Positions 1 to 10,749 of a stretch of 40,021 bases of DNA are shown here, piece by piece (positions within the stretch are counted from its first letter, which is position 1; each line of letters begins with the position of its first letter). This DNA is from Chara braunii (lineage: Eukaryota > Streptophyta > Charophyceae > Charales > Characeae), in NCBI GenBank assembly GCA_003427395.1, contig BFEA01000306.1, positions 323,740 through 363,760 of the forward strand, written 5' to 3'. The position numbers and the translations under genes were made by a program. Below the pieces are notes generated by a model. It was given only the letters and a program-made list of their open reading frames with translations, did no database searches and was not told the DNA's origin.

Positions 1-1485
1 AAGCAGAAGCAGCAGAAGCAGAAGCAGTAGAAGCAGAAGCAGAGGAGGAGGAGCAGAAGCAGCAGAAGCAGAAGCAGTAGAAGCAGAAGCAGAGGAGGAG
101 GAGCAGAAGCAGGAGAAGCAGGAGAAGCAGAAGAAGCAGAAGCAGGAGAAGCAGAAGAAGCAGAAGCAGGAGAAGCAGAAGCAGCAGCAGAGAAAGCAGC
201 AGAAGCAGAAGAAGAAGCAGCAGAGGAAGCACGAACGACATTAGGAAGAGGAGGAGGAGCAGGAGGGAGGAAGGAGGAAGAGAAGCAGGAAGACTAGGAG
301 CACGGAGAAGCAACAGAAACAGAGGAGGAGGAGAGGAGGAAGGGTGAAGCAGCAGAAGCAGAGGAGGAGGAGGAGGAGGAGGAGGAGGAGGAGAAGAGGA
401 AGGGTGAAGGAGAGGAGGAGGAGGAGAAGAGGAAGGACGAAGGAGAGGAGGAGGAGGAGCAGAAGCAGGAGAAGCAGAAGAAGCAGAAGAAGCAGAAGAA
501 GCAGAAGCAGAAAAACAGAAGCAGAAAAACAGAAGCAGGAGAAGCAGAAGCAGCAGCAGCGAAAGCAGCAGAAGCAGAAGAAGAAGCAGCAGAGGAAGGA
601 CGAAGGAGATTAGGAGGAGGAGGAGGAGCAGGAGGGAGGAAGGAGGGAGAGAATCAGGAAGAGGAGGAGCAGGGAGAAGCAACAGAAACAGAGGAGGAGA
701 GGAGGAAGGGTGAAGCAGCAGAAGCAGAGGAGGAGGAGGAGGAGGAGGAGGAGAAGAGGAAGGGTGAAGGAGAGGAGGAGGAGAAGAGGAAGGACGAAGG
801 AGAGGAGGAGGAGGAGGAAGGACGGAAAGGACGATGGAGAGGAGGAGGAGGGCAGAAGCAGAGGAGGAAAAGGAGGAGAGGAGGAGGAGGAGAGGAGCAG
901 AAGCAGAGGCGGGGGAGGAGGAGAGGAGGAGGAGGAGGAGGAGGAGGAGCTGAAGCAGTAGAAGCAGAAGCTGAAGCAGTAGAAGCAGAAGCAGAGGAGG
1001 AGGAGGAGGAGCAGCAGCAGCAGAAGCAGGAGAAGCAGGAGAAGCAGGAGAAGCAGAAGCAGTAGCAGAGAAAGCAGCAGAAGCAGAAGCAGAAGCAGCA
1101 GAGGAAGGACGAAGGAGATTAGGAGGAAGAGGAGCAGCAGGACGGAGGAAGGAGGAAGAGAAGCAGGAAGAGGAGGAGCAGGGAGAAGCAACAGAAACAG
1201 AGGAGGAGGAGGAGGAGGAGGAAAAGAAGAGGAAGGCTGAAGCAGCAGAAGCAGAGGAGGAGGAGGAGGAGGAGGAGGAGAGGAAGGATGAAGGAGAGGA
1301 GGAGGAGGAGGAGAAGGGAGGAGGAGGAGGAGGAGGAGAAGAGGAAGGACAAAGGAGAGGAGGACGAGGAGGAGGAGGAGGAGCAGCAGCAGGAGAAGAG
1401 GAAGGACAAAGGAGAGGAGGAGGAGAACAGGAAGGACGAAAGAGAGGATGAGGAGGAGGAGAAGAGGAAGACGAAGGAGAGGAGG
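1..1485. repeat. Purine-rich GAG/GAA/CAG low-complexity block with higher-order repeat
   Basis: The plus strand is almost pure A/G with interspersed AGC, made of GAG, AGG, GAAGCA and CAGAAG runs. A longer module (GAGGAAGSACGAASGA, a short GAG tract, then a GGAGAAGCAACAGAAACAG segment) recurs near 228, 592 and 1099, so there is a higher-order repeat with variable period (about 364 and 507 bases). Long open frames on both strands encode only Arg/Glu/Lys/Gln or Ser/Leu/Pro runs. They are by-products of composition, not genes. Confidence 0.93.
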
Positions 1486-1518
1486 AGTTCAATGCTCTAC
1501 CAACTACGCTATACACCC
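1484..1518 (-). tRNA. Truncated 5' half of a mitochondrial-type tRNA-Lys-like gene
   Basis: Read on the minus strand this begins GGGTGTATAGCGTAGTTGGT and continues AGAGC, the acceptor strand plus D-arm of a tRNA (positions 1-25). It closely resembles the plant mitochondrial trnK(UUU) 5' half as I recall it, with two changes in the D-stem. It is cut in the anticodon arm at about 1484, where the purine repeat starts, so it cannot be functional. The tRNA fragment is seen in the sequence. The Lys and mitochondrial identity is from memory and less certain. Confidence 0.5.
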
Positions 1519-1528
1519 AGAATCCAGA

Positions 1529-1566
1529 TAGGCTTAGTAGGATTTGAACCTACAATATCACCCAGG
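1529..1566 (-). tRNA. Truncated 3' half of a second organelle-type tRNA
   Basis: On the minus strand a perfect T-arm (GTAGG, loop TTCAAAT, CCTAC; 1537-1553) is followed by an acceptor strand TAAGCCTA (1529-1536). The loop TTCAAAT is common in organellar tRNAs. The anticodon arm and 5' half are missing because the fragment runs into GGAGGA repeat at about 1567. Ten bases separate it from the tRNA-Lys-like start, so the two pieces look like the junction between neighbouring organellar tRNA genes, captured as one short fragment. The amino acid is not determinable. Confidence 0.45.
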
Positions 1567-1632
1567 TGGAGGAGGAGGAGGAGGAGGAGGAGGAGGAGGA
1601 GGAGGAGGAGAAGGGGGAGAAGAAGGGGGAGA
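1567..1632. repeat. GGA/AGG simple repeat
   Basis: A near-perfect (GGA)n tract followed by AAGGGGGAGAAG units. It directly abuts the tRNA-like insert and matches the repeat on its other side, so the insert interrupts one purine tract. Confidence 0.9.
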
Positions 1633-3103
1633 AGAGCCTTTCATAATTAACTATAGGTAACCTAACGGTCGCAGTCCTATCATCTCCAATTTCCCCGTGA
1701 GCCCACAGCTTCATTTTGGAAAGAGTTTTTGCGACCTGCTTCACAACTTTTAAGTGATGGTAATTCTGGACAAACCGAAGAAGAAGAAGAAGAAGAAGAA
1801 GAATGCTCTCAATGTCTTCCTCATGTCACCACATCATCATCACAATAGGCAGTCATCGGAGGCAGTACAACCTGCCGCAGATAAATTGGTCTCACGGTAC
1901 TATAACCCTCTACATCCCTCCGCATTTGTTTCCCTCCCCATTGTGTGTACCTTATGCAAATCCACACACCACCACTGTCTCCCCTGGTACAACACATTTG
2001 TATCACAAGCTTCACAACGCTATCACCTGCCAAAAAAAAAAAGGAAAAAAAAAAGGAAAAAGGGGATCCTTTACGGGTGCACCTTACCCTCAAAAAGCCA
2101 ATTGACATCAACTTTGTAGTTTGTCAATATTGCAGCCAGAACATTTCCCTGCAAAGGTGATGATTGCAAAGAAATCAGTCAAACTAATTAACTACTGTTC
2201 TGTGGTCTGTGCTCAGCAGAGCTCATCATACCCCATGTGCCTCCTGCTTTCCTTCTTATTCTTTGAACAAAATAAAACACCAGTCTCAGTGGGAGCCAGA
2301 CCTGTTCAAAAAAGAATGTAAAAAAAAAAAGGGCGCGGTGCCCCTAAGCTCCACAAGAGCTAAAATGCCTGCCTTCATTGTGGCCCAACAGAGTGAGACA
2401 GAACTTTTTTCTGGGGCTTCCTTGCTCACCACCAAACCACACCCTACCCCCCTTACACATCTGCAGAGACCAAAAAAAAAAAAAACAAGGAAAAGGGAAA
2501 AACAAACAAAAATAGTCGCCAATGGGTGCTTGATGTGTGGCATACCATTGATTGGCATCGATTGCTCCCTGACCGGGGAATTTACCACTGACCTAACCGA
2601 GCCGCCTTTCCTTTTTTTTTTTTTTTGCCTTTATGATAGAGATCTCCAGAGTTGGCTGACACAGCACCAGGCCTCCTTCCTCACAACACGTGAAAAAAAT
2701 TCCCCAAATCTGAAAATTCTCACCGAGTTGTACGGCGGATACAAAGATGAAACCATGGTTACCTGAGACAGAACAGACTGGGAAGAGTTGAGCACAAAGA
2801 CGCCACATGTGAGCCTACGTAACTCCCATCGTTTTACCGTCAAGGTTTGCATTAGCATGATTATTAATTATCATTGTTGTTTGGCAGGCAGAGAGGGAGA
2901 AGAGGACAACAAACGAAGAACCAAAAAGATTTTCGCGCTAGCACCCCAGGTTAGCGCTAACGCAGAAGCCAAACTTTTTCGCGCCCGACCCACAGCACGG
3001 TAGCCTTGCCCACCCGGCGCCCGGCGACAGGGTCGGCCCCCGCTGAGCGGGAAACCAACCATTCAAATTCTCGGGGAGGGAAATCGCGAACGTGAGCAAG
3101 GAC
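1633..3103. other. No gene recognised; A/T homopolymer-bearing intergenic DNA
   Basis: Nothing with convincing coding signal is seen. There are A-rich tracts at about 1780-1801, 2032-2060, 2320-2331 and 2474-2486 and a T run at 2611-2626. These could be remnants of retroposed sequences, but no target duplications were found. Confidence 0.5.
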
Positions 3104-3262
3104 ATGCCACGCCCGTGCACCATCACCATCATTGAGAAAGACAAGACCACCAAAGGGAAACCGCTGCCCGACGACGAAGCGGTGTCGGAGAAGAAACCCT
3201 TACAAGAGTATCTGCTCATGTTTTCCAATGTCGGACGCTGTCCGACCACTTCGTCGTATTGA
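3104..3262 (+). CDS. Small ORF or exon-like segment, 52 residues, unknown
   Basis: ATG at 3104 opens a 52-codon frame ending TGA at 3260-3262. The peptide is charged and not low-complexity (starts MPRPCTITIIEKDKTTKGKP) and third positions are C/G-rich, unlike surrounding DNA. It may be an exon of a larger gene or a chance frame. No domain is recognised and no splice sites were established. Confidence 0.25.
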   Translation: MPRPCTITIIEKDKTTKGKPLPDDEAVSEKKPLQEYLLMFSNVGRCPTTSSY

Positions 3263-3822
3263 GGGACTTAATACTGCCGTTTGACAAAAGTTTATTCAGA
3301 CTAACCTATGACTGAGAGACAAACTTTTCTGAACCTTAGTCCGGACACTTGTGGCGTCTGAGAGTAATGGCGGTAACCGGCAGTGTGACCAGCCTCTTCC
3401 CATAGGGCCGCAGAGGCACGCGGTCGTGGGAATGCTAAAGCTAGACCTATCCCACCTAAAATAGCAGCCGCGCGATTCAGGGCCTAAATAGGCTAAAACA
3501 AGCGGCCACGCCGGGTATGGGTCCGCGTGCTGGAAGAATAGGAAGCCTATTTTTTTCCTGGGCCCGCGGGGTTCGACTCGACACAGAGGGCCAAGAAGCC
3601 GATGTTGTGACCTCCCCGATTGGGTGACCGTTCGAGCCATGGACGGGCAGCCAAAAATGGGAAAAGGGGCATGCAGGCAAGGTCTGCCCGACCACAGGCA
3701 GACGGGCTACTGGGAACAAAGCCCTTCATATAGAAGGGCCGCTCTTGCTTTATTAGAAGCAGGAGATAGCCTGGTAAGTAAACATGCCAGCCTGACACAC
3801 CGTGGACACCGGGACCGATTTC

Positions 3823-3913
3823 GGGGCAGCCAAGTGTTGGGCGAGGCCGATTTCGGCCCACTGGGATAGCTCCTTTGGGGGCAGCCAAGTGTTGGGCGCG
3901 GCCGATTTTGGCC
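3823..3913. repeat. 54-bp tandem duplication
   Basis: GGGGCAGCCAAGTGTTGGGC followed by a GGCCGATTT(C/T)(T/G)GGCC segment occurs at 3823 and again at 3877, a 54-base period with few differences. Partial copies of the motif occur just upstream. Confidence 0.75.
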
Positions 3914-4291
3914 ACCCAATCATCGAGATTGCACGGCTGAAATCAGTGACACCCGCCAGCCGGGGGGTACTGAAGTGGCAGAAGTAACGAGTCCTCTGCA
4001 ACACCAGTTTTTCACGGGCAGCCATTTCTTTTGGAAGGTAAGTTTTTTTTGGTTGTTCTTTTTTATTGTTAGATTCTTTTTAGATTTCTGGCTGATGGCA
4101 GCCAAATGTTCATATCGATGTTGCTTTTTAATCTTTCGACGTCAACTCTTCCTATCAGTGTACGCGCCTGAATCGGGTGGTGCTTTTGGCCAGATACAGG
4201 CGCACAGGCAAGGGAATAGACCTGGGAGAATCGACGGGGAGAAAAACACCCTATTGAGCTTGACTCTAGTTCGACTCTGTGAAATGACTAA

Positions 4292-4328
4292 GGGGGCGGC
4301 CGTTCGTTTTGAACGGCATGCTGCCCCC
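4292..4328. repeat. Imperfect hairpin around CCGTTC/GAACGG
   Basis: GGGGGC-GGCCGTTC pairs with GAACGGC-ATGCT-GCCCCC around a short TTTT loop, leaving a small bulge. A second hairpin with the same core lies about 160 bases downstream. Confidence 0.5.
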
Positions 4329-4400
4329 ATGAAGGGAAAAATAAAGGGGTTGAGGGGGAAACGGCCACGTATGTGGCCGCGGTGGTGGCTAGGTGCGTTC

Positions 4401-4402
<2 letters not shown>

Positions 4403-4431
<29 letters not shown>
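4403..4431. repeat. (GT)n microsatellite
   Basis: About fourteen uninterrupted GT dinucleotides. Confidence 0.95.
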
Positions 4432-4452
4432 CTGGCTGTGAATGTGACCTGT

Positions 4453-4477
4453 GCCCGTTCGTTTAAAGTGAACGGGC
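4453..4477. repeat. Perfect 8-bp hairpin GCCCGTTC/GAACGGGC
   Basis: Eight-base perfect inverted repeat around a 9-base loop GTTTAAAGT, sharing the CCGTTC core with the hairpin at 4292-4328. A poly-A run follows at 4490-4505. Confidence 0.5.
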
Positions 4478-4630
4478 TGCAAGAAAAGGGAAAAAAAAAA
4501 AAAAAGGGCTTACCAGGCTCAGTTAATTTTGGCTCTTGATCCCATCATCAGGATCACGGGCCCAAGATGAGCCTTAGTCCTGGAGCAAGACTGCTTCCAC
4601 GGTATAAAGGCAGCTCTTCCCCCAGCTGTT

Positions 4631-5038
4631 TCATTCATTCGAGCAGCTGGAGGAATCGCTGCTTGAAGAAGCAGTGCTGGTGGAAGTGCTGCTTGGTAGA
4701 GTAGCGCTGGAGGGAGGTCTACCGGAGGTGCTGCAGAGGCTGCCATAGCTGAGGCTGGGTGCACTCTGCCCCACCCTCAGGCTGGTGCTGGCCCTGTGGG
4801 ACGGTATCTGGGTCCACTCTACTTGTAGAGTAGCACTAGAGGGAGGTCTGTCGGAGCTGCTGCAGAGGAAGGCTGGAGGAGGAGGAGGGCTGCCATAGCT
4901 GAGGCTGGGTGCACTCTGCCCCACCCTCAGGCTGGTGCTGGCCCTGTGGGACGGTCTCTGGGTCCACTCCACTGGACCGGGACCTTGTTCCAAGTTGCGG
5001 GAACTGGAGTTCTCGACCTGGATTTTTCCAGAGTCCAT
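4631..5038 (-). CDS. Hypothetical Ser/Pro-rich repeat protein, 135 residues
   Basis: ATG at 5038 and TGA at 4631 bound a 135-codon frame. It contains two copies of a roughly 30-residue unit (core VEWTQxPSHRASTSLRVGQS) and ends in a Ser/Thr tail. The protein repeat simply reflects a tandem DNA duplication (about 4690-4826 and 4827-4976), so the open frame could be incidental. No known domain or signal peptide is seen. I rate it as a possible gene only. Confidence 0.22.
   Translation of the reverse strand: MDSGKIQVENSSSRNLEQGPGPVEWTQRPSHRASTSLRVGQSAPSLSYGSPPPPPAFLCSSSDRPPSSATLQVEWTQIPSHRASTSLRVGQSAPSLSYGSLCSTSGRPPSSATLPSSTSTSTASSSSDSSSCSNE
4690..4976. repeat. Tandem duplication of about 135-150 bases
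   Basis: The segment containing CCATAGCTGAGGCTGGGTGC and GGCCCTGTGGGACGGT is present twice, near 4741-4800 and 4891-4955, with small indels between copies. Confidence 0.85.
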
Positions 5039-8000
5039 AATTTCATTAATTTAATGACGGCGTCGACGGTGGGTGGCAGGCGGCACTCTCAATGGGGTTA
5101 TGCTGCCGGATTTTTCAGCAGCGACACAACATTTTGAAGGGAGGTGTCACCGGATTTTCCGGTGAGGCGTCAGCATCAGTGTCAACATTGGTGTGTGTAT
5201 GGGGAGGTGCTGTCCGATTTGCGGCGCGGCAACGACGGAAGATCTGATGGGTCATGGTGCAAAAAAATTTCGGTGCACTAGAAGCGTTGGAAGGGAAGTG
5301 CTGCCCATTCGGAGGTGCAGCAAAGGCAACATTTTCAGTGGGGTCGTGCTGCGAAATTTTGGTGCATCGAGAGCACTATTTTGAGGGGAAGTGCTGCCGA
5401 TATTTTGCGGCGCAGTGAACCCGTCATTTTGGTGTGTGGCCAGGCAGTGGTGGTGTGGGGCAGCCGTGATACCAGTTTTGATGGCGCAGCGAGCGGTGGT
5501 CTCACTGTTGTTTATTATTTTGCGGTATGTGCTGATTATGGCGGATTTCAGTGTGGTCTAGAGGTGGGACTGGCACTGGTGCACATTTGGGACCATGCAA
5601 TTTGGAGCGGGGACCAGCTGAACTACTTGGAGTGAGTGCACGCAGCGGTGGTCATAGGGGGCTTGCGGCACTTGCGGTTTTTCACCAAGGGCCACCTTTA
5701 TTTTTTGGAGTGTGTGGTGCAAGTGTTTTGACGTTTTGGAACCGTCCGGTGCCGCGACAATAGTGTGGGACTACCTCGGACCATTTTGGGACCAGCTGGA
5801 ACCAACTCAAGGTTCGTGATTTTGGGGCGTATGCAGGTTGCTGCTCCCACATTTGGAACTACTCCAAGTGGGACGCGATGATGGAAGGTGCTAGTCAAAC
5901 CACTACAATGAAACAAAATAGTATACGGAAATCTTTTTTCAATATGTTGTGTTTTTTTCTTAATAAGCATTTTTCTTATTTTCATCAATTTTGATTGGCT
6001 TTTTTTGCATCCAAAGCGTATTTTTATTGAAGTTCATCATACATACTAAATAGAAGTGCAAGACACCCAAACCCAAAATAAAAAAAGGAGCGCAGCTTGT
6101 GGTTTGGATTGTGATTTGATTTGAGACAGTCCATGGTAGTGCAGTTGGGACTGCATTGGGGCCGTCCGAGACATTGGGACCACATGGGACTTGTTTTTGA
6201 GAGCACCCTCTTCGAGGGTTATCTCACTTGAGTCCTTTCAGTGGGTCCAACCTTGGCCTGTTCGGGTCAGTGGAGAAGGACGTGAGTCGTTAATTGGTTG
6301 GAAGGACCACAACTGGCAGAGTCGTGGACCACGTATTTTTTATTTTGACGGCGGTTAACCTTCTATTTGATTGAGACACTACTCGGCCTTTTTGAGTGAG
6401 CCGGATCAAACTTCACTCAAGGTCAGTTGAATGACTCAAACTTTTCTTCACACCTGTGTGAACCCACACTACGCTTGATCCTGTTTGTTTTTAAGGTTCA
6501 AAAGAAAAGGTAGAGAAAGGTTGTTCGAGTCATGCATGTGAAAGGCGAAGTCTGACTTAGGTATGGGGTTGCATTGGTTTCCTTGAACTTGTTGTTTGGT
6601 TTGGTGTGCAGGTAGGTAGAAGAAAGCTTTCGAAAGAAAACGTTTGATGGTGTCTACTTGGGAAAGAAAAGGATCGTTTTCTTTCACCGTCTCACCCGCT
6701 TGCATGTCAATAGACTCAAGTTTTGACGGGGGAAAATTCAATGAACACCGTAAAAAAAAAAAAAATTGATTCGGATAAAGGAGATAAGGTCAATTGGACT
6801 TAGCCTTTATCCTGAGGTTACCCACTCTATTCTGAATGACCTTGGTTGTCTATACCTATCCAAATGGTTCTCATTCTTTGCCTCCTCTCACTCTTGTTCA
6901 ATGAAGTTACCTTAGAAAAAGGAGGACGAGAATACCCTCTCTCTAGGAAGCACCTGGGGCAGGGGTTCGTTGCTTTAGGTGTCGGCCCTGTTGTTGACCA
7001 AGAGTGGACCTTACTACGAGGGGTACCTTGTTGTATCGCGGTGGAGCCAACCCGACTTTTGAGATCCGAGTTTTATACCGAGGGGAGGAGGAGGGATACC
7101 CCATACCACTTCCTAGAGAGTTGGGCGCGTGTCTGCTGAGGGGAGGTTTTGATTTTCCCCTAATCTCGCACAAAAGGAAGCCGAGTTAGCAACCTTTCCA
7201 GTGATCGTTTTTAGGTGTCACTATCGGATGTGGAACTGGTGTTATAAGAAGCCCAGTTCATGTACTTACTAGTTTTGAATGGAGTGCAAGTAGGCACTAC
7301 CTTCGTGGTTGGGGTTCACGCCATAAGAAGTGCAGACCCGAGGTAGGTAGAATGAAGTGGTAAGGACAAGGCGACCAACAAAACCTAGAGTCGACCATCT
7401 ACCACGGTTAGGCTATGTGAATTGTCGACAAGTAGCCAAAATAGCGGGTTCGCTTGAATTATTTGCCAGTCCACATGACAACTAAGTTATAGTTGCAGAT
7501 GCCGTTCATGCCAAACTTAGAACGATCGGAACGTTTCACTCCAAAACTCTACCATTAACACGACTATGCTCAAACCTACTTTCGTGGGAAAAACAAAAGG
7601 TGTGCAACTCTTGTTTGTCTTTGGTCAATATAGGGATGAAATCGGATGACTTTGGCAACGCGTCTCAATAAGTCAAAACTGAGTCAGTCCAACTATTTTG
7701 TTGGAGGGATTGAGATTATTGTCTGAGTCAACTTTTGTTGGCCCAATCTATAGTACTTTATCGAATTCTGCCTGTACTGGTCGATATTTATTTTGATCTT
7801 GCGTTTGCAGTTTTAACTTCTGATGATCGATTATCTTCAGTTATCATTTCAACTCACGTTGATTTGCATGTAAGTTCCTACTGACTACGGTCAATTCGTC
7901 TTGATGTAATTATATTTTATTATTGTATTTTTTTTTTTGAGTTATATGTCAAAGGGACTAGGATTACTTGTCAGTTTCACGCTTGGTTGAAACCGTCTTA

Positions 8001-8640
8001 GTCGACCGATGTGCGCTCCGTACCTAGGAGATCAGCGCCCTAGGAAACGAACCACGTTCGGGCTCATATGGCGTTTTAACCAAGCGTATTTGTACTAGCG
8101 AAGCGAGCAAACACCCTCGGTTGACCTACCTCTGCAATTGCATCTAAAAGCTTTTGCATGTGGGTCAGTAGCTTAGTAAGGATACACCCCTAAGGGTGGT
8201 GACAACCCCTTAGGGAAGGTAAGTTGTGCCCTGTGGGAACCTATCATGTCGTAGGGGACCGCGGAAAGTATGGCTGGCACACCCGGCTAGAGCAGCGAAG
8301 GGACGATGCAACCACGTCCATCTCGCCAGTTCGTGGGATTACTTACGCGTTGTCTCTAAGTAGTCTCAGTTTTGTTTTGTTTACTCATGCGTGACATGGT
8401 CGGGAGGGTTTTCGCCTTTTGTGAAAAAGGAAAAAGCCGATGTGCATGACAACAGACACGCAGGGAAGTTCCATTACCGCAGGAGAAGAGGAGGAAAACA
8501 AAGAGGGAGGTGAGAGAATCGAGAGAAGGCTTTACCCGGAATACACAAGAAGAGTCACAAAGACCCACCATCCTTTCTTCGGAAACGACGAAAGTGCAGA
8601 CCCTCCACTCAAGTAAATTTCGCTCGTAAACAAGGATCTA
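5039..8640. other. No gene recognised
   Basis: 5100-5480 holds degenerate repeats built on (G)AAGTGCTGCCGAT and TTTTGCGGCG motifs. 6930-7140 contains two diverged copies of a short segment (GGACGAGAATACC versus GGAGGGATACCCC). The rest is AT-balanced DNA with short A and T runs. Frames here are short and show no domain. Confidence 0.55.
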
Positions 8641-9089
8641 CAGTTCTCACGAACGAGGGGTTGGCAGCAGAAACCTAGGGGAAATTTCATCGATCTTGTA
8701 CTCTTCCAAAAAAAAGGAAAGCCGACACAAACGCTTCCTTAACTCAAGTGAGATCATACAATGTCCTCTCAAGGCACACAGGAAAGAACATCGGGACACG
8801 AACCTAACAAGTGGTGGAGGAGGACACGAGGGAACAATTAACACCAAGAGAAGAAAGAGGGACCGGAGGAGGTACGAAGCTCGGGAGAAAGGTCGTGACA
8901 GCGAGAACACAAGTAGCCAAAAACAGAAATACCGAGGAGGAAAAATACAAAGTGCAAGGGAAGACGAGTTCCAAACAGCGGTGAAGGTAATAGACAAGGA
9001 AGTTAGTGATCCACCACAGCGAAAGGAAGAGCAATCGGTAACTATCCGACTCCAATACCATCGGAGATGTAAGAAACACCCGATGTAAC

Positions 9090-9253
9090 AATAGACCAGA
9101 ATCTTTGAGTTGTTACATCGCTCACTCCCCCTACAAGTTTACCCTCACTCTTCCTCTCACTCAACTCCCGCTTCCATCACAATCTCTCCCCGACACCCCC
9201 CAAACTTTATTTTCCCCCAAAATCCATACAACTACATTGTCCCAATCCCAAGC

Positions 9254-9284
<31 letters not shown>

Positions 9285-9960
9285 GCCCCCATACAACCTC
9301 AACTCAACCCACAACATCCCACCTCGCTCCCAATCCCAAGCGTCCCCAACACATCGCCCATTCCCTCCGTCTCCCACCTCCAACAAAAAAACTCACAACC
9401 CCAGCCTCAATCATCCAACCCCCGAACTGATACACGTATTACCTCCATCCCTCAACCCCCGTCGTTACACTCATACCTTCGCAACCCCCCCCAAAATAAT
9501 CGTCAACCAAACACCACACACTGCATCACACAGTCCCACAAAACACAGTCTTGTCCAACAATTACACACACCCTCTGACCTACACCACTCCCACCCATCC
9601 CGTAATTCCCCCGCCCCCCCCCCAATTCACGAACACCCTCGCCATCCTCCTCCAAAATTCCAAATCCCGAATTAACGATTCTGACGGACCCAGCACCCAA
9701 CATTGTAAGATCCAAGTAGCCTTCAATCTACATCGACCATTATCCTAACCAATCAACAGTCTCCACCCACTATTTCTCACCCATTCATCCAAAGATTCCA
9801 TACCCTCACTGGCCTCTCCCCACGAACATTTTACACCCTCCCCCCCAAACACTCCCTTCTCAAGAGCACGACCTCAGCAAAATAATCATCAAACAGTAGT
9901 CCATAATCTAGAGCATACCTCGTACTCATCCTTGAACATTAAACATCATCTATACATTAA
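9090..9960. other. G-depleted, C-rich asymmetric tract with 30-C homopolymer
   Basis: Over about 870 bases the plus strand is almost free of G while C is abundant, in runs such as CCCCCC and CACCCC. An uninterrupted run of 30 C lies at 9253-9282. The complementary strand is therefore G-rich and could fold into G-quadruplexes, and the plus strand into i-motifs. Pro/Ser/Thr-rich frames across it are compositional artefacts. The skew ends abruptly near 9960. Confidence 0.8.
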
Positions 9961-10341
9961 CACACATCAATATGAACTCCATTAAAATTGATTGCGACCA
10001 ATTAAATCGGAAACTAGCAGCAGCTACTTACCGTCGAACTTGCCATATCCACCTCCTTGGAATTCTCAAAAGCGGGAACTTGTCGGATCAGCTCCAGAAG
10101 AAACAACCCTTGTTCCCACATTGCAACTCTTTCCAAAAACAAAACAGCTTATCACTCGCTCGAATCCAGTATCTATACTAGCAACTACCGACCCCAAGTG
10201 GGGCAAGAATCACTGCCAAAACTCTGTGTCTTGAAACCTGTCAATTCCCTCCTCACATATCGAATCAGCCCCGGTTAAACCCGCTCTCCCCGGAAAAGCT
10301 CTTAGATCCTTCATCACCACGCAGACCAGCCCTTTCACATC

Positions 10342-10749
10342 ATGTCGTCCGATCTACTGACCACTCCCAGAGGAACAGGCTCAGCCTCAGGGTCAGCCGC
10401 AGAAACAGCCACAGGCACAGCCTCGCCTTCTGACTCGGGAGCAGGATCAAAGAGGATGCGGTTCCAAAGCGAACAGAACCCAAGTCAAGAGGTCCTCAAC
10501 AAGATGATCAAAGAAACAAGGATCAAACCCGTGGCACCGAATGAGATTCTGAAAATCACCCACATAAAAAAGAAGAAGAATCCGGGAAGCCCTTCAGAAC
10601 ATCGAAGGATACCGAACCCAGAGTTGTTTATCAGCAAAGAGGAAGAAATGCAGGCTCGGTGCTCTGCAATGACCCAGAGTACGCTGCTTAACTGTTGTCG
10701 ATACAAGCCTTCTATTGCGAGGGGTCTGTGGTATCAGTTACCAAATTGA
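10342..10749 (+). CDS. Hypothetical protein, 135 residues (possibly a first exon)
   Basis: ATG at 10342, after a pyrimidine-rich leader, opens 135 codons to TGA. The N-terminal ~45 residues are Gly/Ser/Ala/Thr-rich and probably disordered. A basic stretch follows (SKRMRFQ), then a mixed-composition region with regular spacing of hydrophobic residues (EVLNKMIKETRIKPVAPNEI) and a Lys cluster (KKKK, about residue 77) that could be a nuclear signal. Composition is protein-like, unlike the frames around it. The last ~25 residues look less regular, so an intron may begin around 10650. No family was recognised. A decayed retroelement gag is an alternative. Confidence 0.4.
   Translation: MSSDLLTTPRGTGSASGSAAETATGTASPSDSGAGSKRMRFQSEQNPSQEVLNKMIKETRIKPVAPNEILKITHIKKKKNPGSPSEHRRIPNPELFISKEEEMQARCSAMTQSTLLNCCRYKPSIARGLWYQLPN

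Noticed and set aside
344-1650. Long Arg/Glu-rich and Ser/Leu-rich open frames
   Set aside because: They arise from GAG/CAG simple repeats. Every frame is open and no non-repetitive sequence is present.
2554-2595. tRNA-like Pol III A and B boxes on the minus strand (TAGGTCAGTGG, TCGATGCC) with T runs downstream
   Set aside because: One mismatch in box A, a weak box B and box spacing of only about 23 bases. No cloverleaf forms.
8696-9088. 130-codon plus-strand frame rich in Lys/Arg/Glu
   Set aside because: An opposite-strand frame of similar length exists, composition follows local purine bias, and no domain pattern is seen.
9105-9578. Pro/Thr/Ser-rich frames suggesting an extensin-like protein
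   Set aside because: Generated by the G-free C-rich tract including a 30-C run. Two overlapping frames are equally open and the repeat lacks an extensin period.
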